Of a stretch of DNA of 64,000 nucleotides, positions 60,001-64,000 are shown in pieces. How positions within the stretch are numbered: the stretch's first letter is position 1; each line of letters opens with the position of its first letter. Position numbers and translations under genes: made by a program. Under the pieces are notes generated by a model. It searched no databases and was not told the DNA's origin. It saw nothing but the letters and a program-made list of their open reading frames with translations. Origin of the DNA: Parus major (lineage: Eukaryota; Chordata; Aves; Passeriformes; Paridae); assembly GCF_001522545.3 (NCBI RefSeq), contig NC_031770.1:22650770-22714769 (forward strand), in the 5' to 3' direction.

Positions 60001-62907
60001 TTGTTAGTGTTTGGTCATTTTTTGTTTAGGGTTTTTGTTGTTGTTGCGGGGGCTTTGTTTGCTTGTGGTGTTTTGTTTTGTTTGGGGTTTTTTGTTTGTT
60101 GGTTTGGTTTTGGCTTTTTAATGCTTCAACTTGCTCTCTGCCTCTTCCCCTTTTTTCGTAAATGTAATGTTCAGACTTAACCATGATTTTAACATCCCAG
60201 TGAACTTCAGCACTTTAGGGTAGATTTTTACAGCCTAAAGCACTAATGCTTTATCAGTCAGAGGGTAGAGATATTTTCTTTGGATAATACTCTTATCTAT
60301 ATTTGGGGGAAAACAAAACTGTGTCTTCCTGAGAATTTTTTAATTTCTATGTTCAAGTAATAATAATTTGCCACTAATGTCTTGCTCTATTCTAAAGGTA
60401 TTTTGATGCAGTCCAAGCAAAAGAGCAACGAAGACAACAAAGATTACGAGTACACACAAGTTATGATGTAGAAAATGGTGAATTCCTTTGCCCACTTTGT
60501 GAATGCTTGAGCAACACTGTTATTCCTCTGCTTCCTCCACCAAGAGTTTTGTTTAACAGGTCAGTTTGGTTTATAAATATCCTCAATAAATGTAAAAAAA
60601 CAAGATGCCAAATCAGCTATAAATCAGAAGACCTTCCTGAATGTTTGTTGTCTTCTGTTTTGATACACTCATGTGGATTGCCTGTCTGTTTATTTTGTTT
60701 TATGGATTTTACTTCATTATTGTATATTAGGAAAGCATACGACCTGCAGAAAAAAAAACTGAATGTAAAAAATGTGTAGGAAGAAGAGAAAGAGCCCATT
60801 GAGAAACAGATTAATGATGTTGGAATGCCTATGAAATACTAATTTTGTCTACAGATTGTTTTTAACTGATTGTTTTGGGGATTTTTTTGACAGGTTAGAC
60901 TTTTCCGGGCAACCAAACCTAACTCAGTGGATCAAAACAGTATCCCAGCAAGTAAAAGCCCTGCATTTACTTCAAAATGAAGACTGTGCAAGTAAGTGTG
61001 AAGAAATTTGTATATTTGTATGTGAAAATGTTATAATAATTGTGGAAGAAGCCAAACACTTTGGTTCTGCTGCAATGGAGTTGAGAGATGATGGCATAAG
61101 TGGCAAGACCAGCTTGAGATTTCAGTTTCTGGTGATGGAATTTCAGATTCTGCTTCTGCATCTTTCTATAATGTAGAAATTATGTATAGGTGAATAATCA
61201 GTGATTTATTACTTTTTGTTTGTGCAGGCCATTCTGGTCATTCAGAAAAAATGGATCAGCTGCAATTACCTGAAGGATTTAGACCAGATTTCAAACTGAA
61301 GTATGTATTTGCATATTAACAAATCACTAAAAATTCATCATTAAATCATAACATGAAAACAGAACTTCTGTGCTAGAAGGTCTCAATAATTAGGGCAAAT
61401 ATATGAATTTTGCTTTAAGTAGAAAAAATAATGTTATTATGATGATGATGACATTGAAGTCCAGCCCAGAAGTCCTGAGTCATTCAGTAGACTTTCAGAA
61501 ATGAATTTGCTAAGTTGTGCAGAAGCATGCTGCAATTACATAAAGTATGGCATGAAGATTAAGTTTTATACTACTTATAGCTGGATGAAGGATTCACCAT
61601 TATAGCCAGCACAACATGTAAAACATGAGAGAGGACTATGAAATGGAGAGAATGTTAATATGGAATTTCAGCTGTAAAGGTGTATTTGTATTTGGTTCTA
61701 CACTCTCTTCACTTCAGGAGAAAGTAACAAAACTTGTTATGTGGTACAAACTTCGGTCTGCCAGCTGCTCACAAAATGCAAGACTCTTATCCCAGCTGAT
61801 GACAGATTTACCTTTCAGTTCACACACATTTCTTGTAATGTAGCCTTGACTTTTTTTTGAAGACTAGATACTCTTAACACTAAAAATGAGGTTGGTTCCA
61901 AACAGATAGTCAAAAAATAATTGGGGATCTGTCACAAAAAAAATGAGGTTACAGAATACCAGATTCAAAGAAGGATATTGGAGTTGTCACTTAAAATTCC
62001 ACTTGTTCATCTGTGGGGTTAGTGCTTATCATTAGAGGTACTATGCTGCCAATGGAGGACAGAATTAATTACTAATATTTTCTTTGTTTCAGGAATCCTT
62101 ATTCTGAGAGCATAAAAGAGATGCTGACAACTTTTGGTACGGCAACTTACAAAGTAGGCTTGAAGGTTCATCCAAATGAAGAAGACCCACGTGTACCTAT
62201 AATGTGCTGGGGCAGCTGTGCTTACACGATACAGACTATAGGTACTGATCTGTTCATTTGGCTTCTCTTTAGGAGATTTTCAGGATTTGGTTAAACTCAC
62301 AACAATGAATTTTGTTTTCTTTTCCAGAACGACTTTTAGCTGATGAAGATAAGCCATTATTTGGTCATTTACCTTGTCGACAGGTAAGGACCAACTAGCA
62401 ATTCCTTTCTGAACTGGTGGAAAAAAGAGGGACTTGTGCTTCTTAGTGAGGAATATCTACATTTTAAGTTATGCTTGTTTGATAGTTTTATTTCTTGGAC
62501 CCTATTGTTTAGTTGATCTATATCTGGGTATTAAACTATTTAAAAATCACATCTAGCAAAACTGTTACTTTTTTTCCTATAACACATAATTTATTAAGGC
62601 TGCAGTTTCTCATGGTAACAGTCAAAATAAGAATGTCAAAAGGAACTTGCATATATGCATAAACGTAAGTAATTGTCATATACTTACACAGTCAAACTGC
62701 CCCCAGAAACTGCAGTTGAAAGGCCTGAAAAAAAAAATGCTGTTAAGTCAAAAGACCTTTCCATGCTGAGGAACTTCACTGACTGTGGCAGTGTCTCTTT
62801 GTTTTTGCAGGATGACTGCCTTACGTCACTAACGAGATTTGCAGCAGCTCACTGGACAGTTTCATCTCTTTCAGCAGTACAGGGTCACTTTTGTACTCTA
62901 TTAGCAT
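17995..62907 (+). CDS. UBR2: UBR2, E3 ubiquitin-protein ligase of the Arg/N-degron pathway (5' 37 of the coding exons; 3' end outside window)
   Basis: UBR2 recognises N-degrons on target proteins and ubiquitinates them with the E2s UBE2A/UBE2B; it also acts on histones in meiosis. The assembled frame is uninterrupted for 1,390 codons over 37 consecutively used exons, each with AG and GT borders and matched phase. Domains: UBR box residues 97-168 with Zn ligands C99, C112, C115, C124, C127, H133, H136, C149, C151, C163, H166 and pocket residues D150 and D153; ClpS-like N-domain about 221-287; winged-helix-like segment about 761-870; basic helix about 1,021-1,060; RING-H2 ligands C1108, C1111, C1161, C1168, H1170, H1173, C1210, C1213. 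Domain numbers agree with mammalian UBR2 as I recall it. UBR1 is the main alternative, but residue-level similarity is clearly to UBR2. The C-terminal UBLC part (about 365 residues) is past the window. Confidence 0.97.
21382..21407. repeat. 26-bp perfect palindrome
   Basis: TTTAGAAAGGTTT followed at once by its exact reverse complement, with no spacer. Centre between 21,394 and 21,395 within GTTTAAAC. Confidence 0.95.
21960..22380 (-). repeat. Degenerate tandem units inside the LTR
   Basis: Repeated variants of a unit containing ctccagcgtgggt-like and ccttcatgaact-like strings (for example tgctccatcctgggtctctc, ctgctccagtgtgggtgtcc, tgctccaggatgggctcctc), spaced about 60-90 bases. They are the internal reiterated part of the LTR and explain the long open frame on the + strand here. 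Confidence 0.65.
22464..22475 (-). promoter_or_regulatory. TATA-like element of the antisense LTR
   Basis: The reverse complement reads GCATATTTAAGGG, at the expected U3 promoter position for an LTR on the minus strand. Whether it drives antisense transcription in intron 1 is unknown. Confidence 0.45.
23242..23501 (+). CDS. UBR2: UBR2 exon 2
   Basis: 260 nt, residues 27-113. Starts [20 protein letters not shown] and ends GEPTYSC plus two bases of R113. Contains the start of the UBR box, including Zn ligands C99 and C112. Donor gtagtt. Confidence 0.96.
23936..23997. repeat. (CTATCT)n hexanucleotide microsatellite
   Basis: About ten near-perfect copies of ctatct with two interruptions, in intron 2 (23,502-25,894). 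Apart from this repeat the intron is AT-rich and empty of recognised features. Confidence 0.95.
25895..25973 (+). CDS. UBR2: UBR2 exon 3
   Basis: 79 nt, residues 113-139. [20 protein letters not shown] gives the C115, C121, C124, C127 and H133 cluster of the UBR box, followed by H136 in HREHRYR. Donor gttagt, phase 0. Confidence 0.96.
26016..26035. repeat. (GT)n microsatellite
   Basis: About ten GT units, 40 bases past exon 3, in intron 3 (25,974-27,391). No other feature seen in that intron. Confidence 0.9.
27392..27505 (+). CDS. UBR2: UBR2 exon 4
   Basis: 114 nt, residues 140-177. Begins [21 protein letters not shown]149, C151, D150 and D153 form the degron-binding end of the UBR box, closed by C163 and H166. 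Ends in an acidic EEE run. Donor gtaatt, phase 0. Confidence 0.97.
27506..30425 (+). other. UBR2: UBR2 intron 4
   Basis: A 2.9-kb AT-rich intron with a GATA/TA microsatellite at 28,361-28,462 and an A-tract at about 28,999-29,013. A mildly GC-rich patch near 29,600-29,790 shows no recognisable coding content. Confidence 0.8.
28361..28462. repeat. Mixed (TA)n/(GATA)n microsatellite
   Basis: About 100 bases of tatata, gata and gatagata units. Long enough to be polymorphic. Confidence 0.92.
30426..30553 (+). CDS. UBR2: UBR2 exon 5
   Basis: 128 nt, residues 178-220. [20 protein letters not shown] onward, then a helical segment ending [12 protein letters not shown]. Links the UBR box to the N-domain. 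Donor gtaagt; I220 is split across the intron. Confidence 0.95.
30775..30913 (+). CDS. UBR2: UBR2 exon 6 (ClpS-like N-domain)
   Basis: 139 nt, residues 220-266. [20 protein letters not shown] followed by a [20 protein letters not shown] helix. The FNDExHT stretch is the ClpS-like fold that binds bulky hydrophobic N-termini. Donor gtaagt, phase 0. Confidence 0.96.
30914..32590 (+). other. UBR2: UBR2 intron 6
   Basis: 1.7 kb of AT-rich sequence. No gene or recognised repeat seen. Confidence 0.7.
32591..32653 (+). CDS. UBR2: UBR2 exon 7
   Basis: 63 nt, 21 codons, residues 267-287: [20 protein letters not shown] then V. End of the ClpS-like domain. Both phases 0, so skipping it would keep frame. 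Acceptor ttgcag, donor gtaagt. Confidence 0.95.
33897..34017 (+). CDS. UBR2: UBR2 exon 8
   Basis: 121 nt, residues 288-328. [20 protein letters not shown] then [20 protein letters not shown]. Start of the helical scaffold. Donor gtgggc is a weaker GT match. Intron 7 (32,654-33,896) before it is AT-rich with no recognised feature. Confidence 0.95.
34018..36594 (+). other. UBR2: UBR2 intron 8
   Basis: 2.6 kb, AT-rich. A slightly GC-richer patch at about 35,900-36,000 has no identifiable content. No gene or repeat recognised. Confidence 0.7.
36595..36702 (+). CDS. UBR2: UBR2 exon 9
   Basis: 108 nt, residues 328-364. [20 protein letters not shown], then [20 protein letters not shown] sequence. 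Donor gtgagt; G364 is split. Confidence 0.95.
36703..38197 (+). other. UBR2: UBR2 intron 9
   Basis: 1.5 kb, AT-rich, nothing recognised. Confidence 0.7.
38198..38286 (+). CDS. UBR2: UBR2 exon 10
   Basis: 89 nt, residues 364-393. [20 protein letters not shown] then KLFAIRFAR. Donor gtaagt, phase 0. Its end must join to either exon 11a or 11b. Confidence 0.95.
38954..39052 (+). CDS. UBR2: UBR2 exon 11a (first of an alternative pair)
   Basis: 99 nt, 33 codons, residues 394-426: [20 protein letters not shown] then [13 protein letters not shown]. Acceptor tttag, donor gtgagt. It is 20/33 identical to exon 11b immediately downstream. This version matches the main mammalian UBR2 isoform best (I recall [20 protein letters not shown] there). 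Phase 0 at both ends. Confidence 0.94.
39127..39225 (+). CDS. UBR2: UBR2 exon 11b (alternative copy of 11a)
   Basis: 99 nt, 33 codons: [20 protein letters not shown] then [13 protein letters not shown]. Same length and phase as 11a, 20 of 33 residues identical, intact frame, acceptor aatag and donor gtaagt. The 74-nt gap to 11a is too short for easy splicing, which suggests mutually exclusive use. Human UBR2 is recalled to have a similar alternative exon. I assign it as a real exon, since both copies are free of stops. Confidence 0.88.
39226..41500 (+). other. UBR2: UBR2 intron 11
   Basis: 2.3 kb. AT-rich with poly-T runs near 39,440-39,470. Regions at about 40,690-41,000 and 41,040-41,300 are somewhat GC-richer and could be old repeats, but I could not identify them. 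Confidence 0.65.
41501..41664 (+). CDS. UBR2: UBR2 exon 12
   Basis: 164 nt, residues 427-481. [20 protein letters not shown] then [20 protein letters not shown] and [14 protein letters not shown]. Helical scaffold. Donor gtaagt; K481 is split. Confidence 0.96.
41754..41853 (+). CDS. UBR2: UBR2 exon 13
   Basis: 100 nt, residues 481-514. [20 protein letters not shown] then [13 protein letters not shown]. Only an 89-nt intron separates it from exon 12. Donor gtatgt, phase 0. Confidence 0.96.
42368..42496 (+). CDS. UBR2: UBR2 exon 14
   Basis: 129 nt, residues 515-557. [20 protein letters not shown], then [23 protein letters not shown]. Donor gtacgt, phase 0. Intron 13 before it (514 nt) has no recognised feature. 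Confidence 0.96.
43257..43440 (+). CDS. UBR2: UBR2 exon 15
   Basis: 184 nt, residues 558-619. [20 protein letters not shown] then [21 protein letters not shown] sequence and [12 protein letters not shown]. Donor gtatga; G619 is split. Intron 14 (760 nt) before it is AT-rich and unremarkable. Confidence 0.96.
44478..44539 (+). CDS. UBR2: UBR2 exon 16
   Basis: 62 nt, residues 619-639: [21 protein letters not shown]. Acceptor cctag, donor gtatgt, phase 0. Intron 15 (1,037 nt) before it holds no recognised element. Confidence 0.95.
45313..45423 (+). CDS. UBR2: UBR2 exon 17
   Basis: 111 nt, residues 640-676: [37 protein letters not shown]. Acceptor atgcag, donor gtaagt, phase 0 on both sides. 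Confidence 0.96.
45481..45850 (-). mobile_element. CR1 LINE 3' fragment, antisense, in intron 17
   Basis: Reverse-complement CR1 3' text: tgatatcattgggtccaacc, gtgactccactacctccctg, gaagaaattcttcccaatat, ccaacctaaacctcccctgg and the cacagcactcgaggtgag segment. It starts only about 58 bases after exon 17. It is 5'-truncated and degraded. The rest of intron 17 (45,424-47,688) is AT-rich and empty of recognised features. Confidence 0.9.
47689..47754 (+). CDS. UBR2: UBR2 exon 18
   Basis: 66 nt, 22 codons, residues 677-698: [22 protein letters not shown]. Acceptor ttcag, donor gtaatc, phase 0 on both sides. Confidence 0.95.
47885..47929. repeat. Perfect 19-bp inverted repeat (hairpin) in intron 18
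   Basis: Arm TTTTTCTACATAAGAAATT at 47,885-47,903, a 7-base spacer (atgtaat), and the exact reverse complement at 47,911-47,929. Confidence 0.95.
47937..47962. repeat. 26-bp perfect palindrome next to the hairpin
   Basis: ATAATTTTGTAAT followed directly by its reverse complement, eight bases after the hairpin. AT-rich sequence made of tgtaataa-type units continues to about 48,080. The remainder of intron 18 (to 49,204) is AT-rich without recognised features. Confidence 0.95.
49205..49327 (+). CDS. UBR2: UBR2 exon 19
   Basis: 123 nt, residues 699-739: [20 protein letters not shown] then [21 protein letters not shown]. Donor gtattt, phase 0. Confidence 0.95.
49661..49724 (+). CDS. UBR2: UBR2 exon 20
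   Basis: 64 nt, residues 740-761: [21 protein letters not shown]. Acceptor cttcag, donor gtaagt; G761 is split. Confidence 0.95.
50018..50142 (+). CDS. UBR2: UBR2 exon 21
   Basis: 125 nt, residues 761-802: [42 protein letters not shown]. This begins the winged-helix-like part of UBR1/UBR2 proteins. Donor gtaagt, phase 0. Confidence 0.95.
50143..51418 (+). other. UBR2: UBR2 intron 21
   Basis: 1.3 kb, AT-rich, nothing recognised. Confidence 0.7.
51419..51471 (+). CDS. UBR2: UBR2 exon 22
   Basis: 53 nt, residues 803-820: [17 protein letters not shown]. Acceptor tgtag, donor gtatgt; K820 is split. Confidence 0.94.
51733..51835 (+). CDS. UBR2: UBR2 exon 23
   Basis: 103 nt, residues 820-854: [34 protein letters not shown]. 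Later winged-helix-like portion. Donor gtaact, phase 0. Confidence 0.95.
52380..52428 (+). CDS. UBR2: UBR2 exon 24
   Basis: 49 nt, the shortest exon; residues 855-871: [16 protein letters not shown], a highly charged linker. Acceptor ttcag, donor gtattt. Intron 23 (544 nt) before it has no recognised feature. Confidence 0.93.
52710..52780 (-). mobile_element. Small CR1 terminus remnant, antisense, in intron 24
   Basis: atcatagaagggtttgggtt followed by ggttccaaccccttgccttg is the reverse complement of a CR1 3' end. About 70 bases survive, ending 76 bases before exon 25. Confidence 0.75.
52856..53010 (+). CDS. UBR2: UBR2 exon 25
   Basis: 155 nt, residues 871-922: [52 protein letters not shown]. 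Acceptor tttcag has a short pyrimidine tract. Donor gtatgg, phase 0. Confidence 0.96.
53011..54898 (+). other. UBR2: UBR2 intron 25
   Basis: 1.9 kb, AT-rich with an A-tract near 53,790. No gene or recognised repeat. Confidence 0.7.
54899..55001 (+). CDS. UBR2: UBR2 exon 26
   Basis: 103 nt, residues 923-957: [34 protein letters not shown]. Donor gtatgc; K957 is split. Confidence 0.95.
55699..55808 (+). CDS. UBR2: UBR2 exon 27
   Basis: 110 nt, residues 957-993: [36 protein letters not shown]. Acceptor tctcag, donor gtaaat, phase 0. Intron 26 (697 nt) before it is unremarkable. Confidence 0.95.
56035..56115 (+). CDS. UBR2: UBR2 exon 28
   Basis: 81 nt, residues 994-1,020: [27 protein letters not shown]. 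Preceded by a strong T-tract. Donor gtaaaa is a weak match. Intron 28 (775 nt) after it has no recognised feature. Confidence 0.94.
56891..57072 (+). CDS. UBR2: UBR2 exon 29 (basic helix)
   Basis: 182 nt, residues 1,021-1,081. [40 protein letters not shown]. This strongly basic predicted helix sits before the RING, where UBR1-family proteins have their E2 (UBC2/RAD6-type) binding segment; the role is by homology. Ends in a poorly conserved linker ([11 protein letters not shown]). Donor gtaaaa; S1081 is split. Confidence 0.94.
57728..57927 (+). CDS. UBR2: UBR2 exon 30 (RING-H2 start)
   Basis: 200 nt, residues 1,081-1,148. C1108 and C1111 ([18 protein letters not shown]) are the first RING Zn ligands; then [20 protein letters not shown]. 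Donor gtaagt; E1148 is split. Intron 29 (655 nt) before it is unremarkable. Confidence 0.96.
57928..58795 (+). other. UBR2: UBR2 intron 30
   Basis: 868 nt, AT-rich, no recognised feature. Confidence 0.7.
58796..58889 (+). CDS. UBR2: UBR2 exon 31 (RING-H2 core)
   Basis: 94 nt, residues 1,148-1,179: [20 protein letters not shown] then [11 protein letters not shown]1161, C1168, H1170, H1173 and C1176 lie here. Donor gtaaaa is weak; R1179 is split. Confidence 0.96.
58890..60397 (+). other. UBR2: UBR2 intron 31, with an unidentified 59.1-59.8 kb block and a GTTT-rich tract
   Basis: 1.5 kb. From about 59,100 to 59,830 composition is more balanced than in neighbouring introns and the sequence looks like an old insert, but I could not name a family. 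At about 59,966-60,116 there is a T/G tract made of gtt and gttt units. Confidence 0.6.
59966..60116. repeat. (GTTT/GTT)n low-complexity tract
   Basis: About 150 bases of gtttgtttgttt, ttgttgttg and similar units, strongly strand-biased (almost no A or C). Confidence 0.85.
60398..60559 (+). CDS. UBR2: UBR2 exon 32 (RING-H2 end)
   Basis: 162 nt, residues 1,179-1,233: [54 protein letters not shown]1210 and C1213 complete the RING. Donor gtcagt; R1233 is split. Confidence 0.96.
60894..60991 (+). CDS. UBR2: UBR2 exon 33
   Basis: 98 nt, residues 1,233-1,266: [32 protein letters not shown]. Acceptor gacag, donor gtaagt. The frame stays open through most of the 236-nt intron 33 before a stop at 61,174. 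Confidence 0.94.
61228..61300 (+). CDS. UBR2: UBR2 exon 34
   Basis: 73 nt, residues 1,266-1,290: [24 protein letters not shown]. The first part is poorly conserved against what I recall of mammalian UBR2; the [16 protein letters not shown] part fits well. Donor gtatgt; K1290 is split. Confidence 0.93.
61301..62092 (+). other. UBR2: UBR2 intron 34
   Basis: 792 nt, AT-rich. Contains a short gatgatgatga run near 61,438-61,451 and nothing else recognised. Confidence 0.7.
62093..62241 (+). CDS. UBR2: UBR2 exon 35
   Basis: 149 nt, residues 1,290-1,340: [49 protein letters not shown]. Acceptor tttcag, donor gtactg is weak; E1340 is split. Confidence 0.96.
62328..62383 (+). CDS. UBR2: UBR2 exon 36
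   Basis: 56 nt, residues 1,340-1,358: [19 protein letters not shown]. Preceded by an 86-nt intron. Donor gtaagg, phase 0. Confidence 0.95.
62811..62907 (+). CDS. UBR2: UBR2 exon 37 (last coding exon in window)
   Basis: 97 nt, residues 1,359-1,390 plus one base: [32 protein letters not shown]. Acceptor ttgcag, donor gtaagt. The next exon is expected to encode a SLVPND-like start and lies past 64,000. Confidence 0.95.
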
Positions 62908-64000
62908 GTAAGTTTGCCAGCTTATGCTGGTTTTTTTTTGTGAAGAAACATGAATGTTTTCAGAATGACTGTTAGTCATTGATTTGAAAAGAATATTTAA
63001 TGTAGTGGTTTTAAGTAGTAAACCAAGAGCTGCTATTTCCACCTCTATGTGCTATGTCAAGAAAAAAGACATTTCTTTTGGACTGCAGCTCCAAGAGAAA
63101 CAGAGATATTTTGCTGTGAAGGAGTTCTCCATTAGAGAAAGATACCTAGAGCAGAGAGGGAAATGTGGTCCTTCACAGAAATAATCCACTGGAGCTTTAA
63201 AGATGAAGAAATTAAGATTAATGTAGTGTGGAAAGGATATTTGCGGAAGTCTGCAAATTTTTCTCTTTGAAAAGTAGGATCTCTGATAAGGCAGGACTTA
63301 CTAGGTAATGTCATATGTTAATTGAGTATTTTAATGAGAACAGCCAAAATGTTCCAAGCTTGAAGCATTAGTAGATACAGATGAAAAGTCTGAAGTTCAG
63401 CCTAATGAAGTAATTGCCCATGAAAGGACTGTTCTGAAAGGGTATTATAAAACGGGATAATTTTAATATCTCCAGTCAGCAGAGCAGAGCAACTTTTAAA
63501 ATGCATTGATATACTGATATTACTAGTAGATGGATATCAGCTACTTCAACAAACAGTTGGCAGCTTTATGGGGAAAAACTTAATTGACATCAGTTTGTAG
63601 CAGTAATGGTTGAGCTGTTTTTTATGTGAAGCAGAAGAGAAAATGCTGCTGGCTGTTTGAGTGGAACTTTGCAATATATGGTGTTCTGAGTGTTTTGGGT
63701 TTTCTTGAAAACTTGAGTCAATATTTCTTCAAAGCTCTCCTTCCTTCCCAGTGGCAGAAGCAACTATACTGCTTTTACTTCTATGAAGGAAAAGTTTCTG
63801 CTATTTTATTTTTTCAGGCTAGGAATAATTAAAATTATGAGCCTTTGATCTGTCTGTATTCTGTAAACAATACATAAAGATGACTTATTGAAAGTAAGTT
63901 TGGTTTTGGAAGTCCCTTGCTCTGGTCATGTTCTTGATACAGACATTTTTCACACTTTTGGGTTGAATTCTGTGGCTGTATGCTGACAAAAGGAAAAGCA
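62908..64000 (+). other. UBR2: UBR2 intron 37 (5' part, runs off the window)
   Basis: 1.1 kb of AT-rich sequence with no recognised exon or repeat. The remaining UBR2 exons lie downstream. Confidence 0.75.

Noticed and set aside
61436..61485. C/D-box snoRNA in intron 34
   Set aside because: A gatgatga and a later ctga are present with a weak terminal match, but only about 35 nt apart with no second box pair. Too short to support.
17995..62907. UBR1 as the identity of the gene
   Set aside because: UBR1 shares the domain layout, but the exon peptides (for example the RING, exon 15 and exon 29 segments) match UBR2 far more closely than what I recall of UBR1.
62673..62975. Independent 100-codon gene at 62,673-62,975
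   Set aside because: This frame is intron 36 plus UBR2 exon 37 read through its donor. The conserved part is only 62,811-62,907.

Overview
The window is vertebrate nuclear DNA from a bird, probably a passerine. It carries CR1 LINE fragments, two avian ERVL-type solo LTRs, and a composite SINE with a tRNA-Ile-like head joined to a CR1 tail, a structure I associate with passerine SINEs. Nothing in it is bacterial: there are no operons, CRISPR arrays or plasmid features.

Region 1 (about 1-17,720) is intergenic. I see no protein-coding gene there. It holds three GC/CpG-rich blocks (1-420, about 2,010-2,290, about 11,040-11,280), the SINE, three CR1 pieces and one ERVL-like LTR. In mammals the gene upstream of UBR2 is TRERF1, in divergent orientation, so the GC blocks could be its 5' promoters or lncRNA starts. 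That is inference from synteny only.

Region 2 (about 17,727-64,000) is the 5' four-fifths of UBR2, an Arg/N-degron pathway RING E3 ubiquitin ligase, on the + strand. A TATA-less CpG-island promoter has CRE/ATF, GC-box, ETS and YY1-like sites and leads into the ATG at 17,995. I traced 38 coding exons by protein similarity, GT-AG boundaries and continuous phase. Two adjacent 99-nt exons (38,954-39,052 and 39,127-39,225) are alternative copies of each other. With one of the pair used, the exons give 4,171 nt, or 1,390 complete codons of a protein I recall as about 1,755 residues in mammals. The reading frame is intact throughout. The UBR box (residues 97-168), ClpS-like N-domain (about 221-287), winged-helix segment (about 761-870), basic E2-binding-type helix (about 1,021-1,060) and RING-H2 (1,108-1,215) are all inside the window. 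The C-terminal UBLC region lies beyond its right edge.

The introns hold an antisense ERVL solo LTR with a perfect 5-bp target duplication (intron 1), CR1 remnants, several microsatellites and a cluster of perfect inverted repeats (intron 18). The most informative signal is the tandem alternative exon pair separated by only 74 nt. I found no evidence of a wholly new biological system here.
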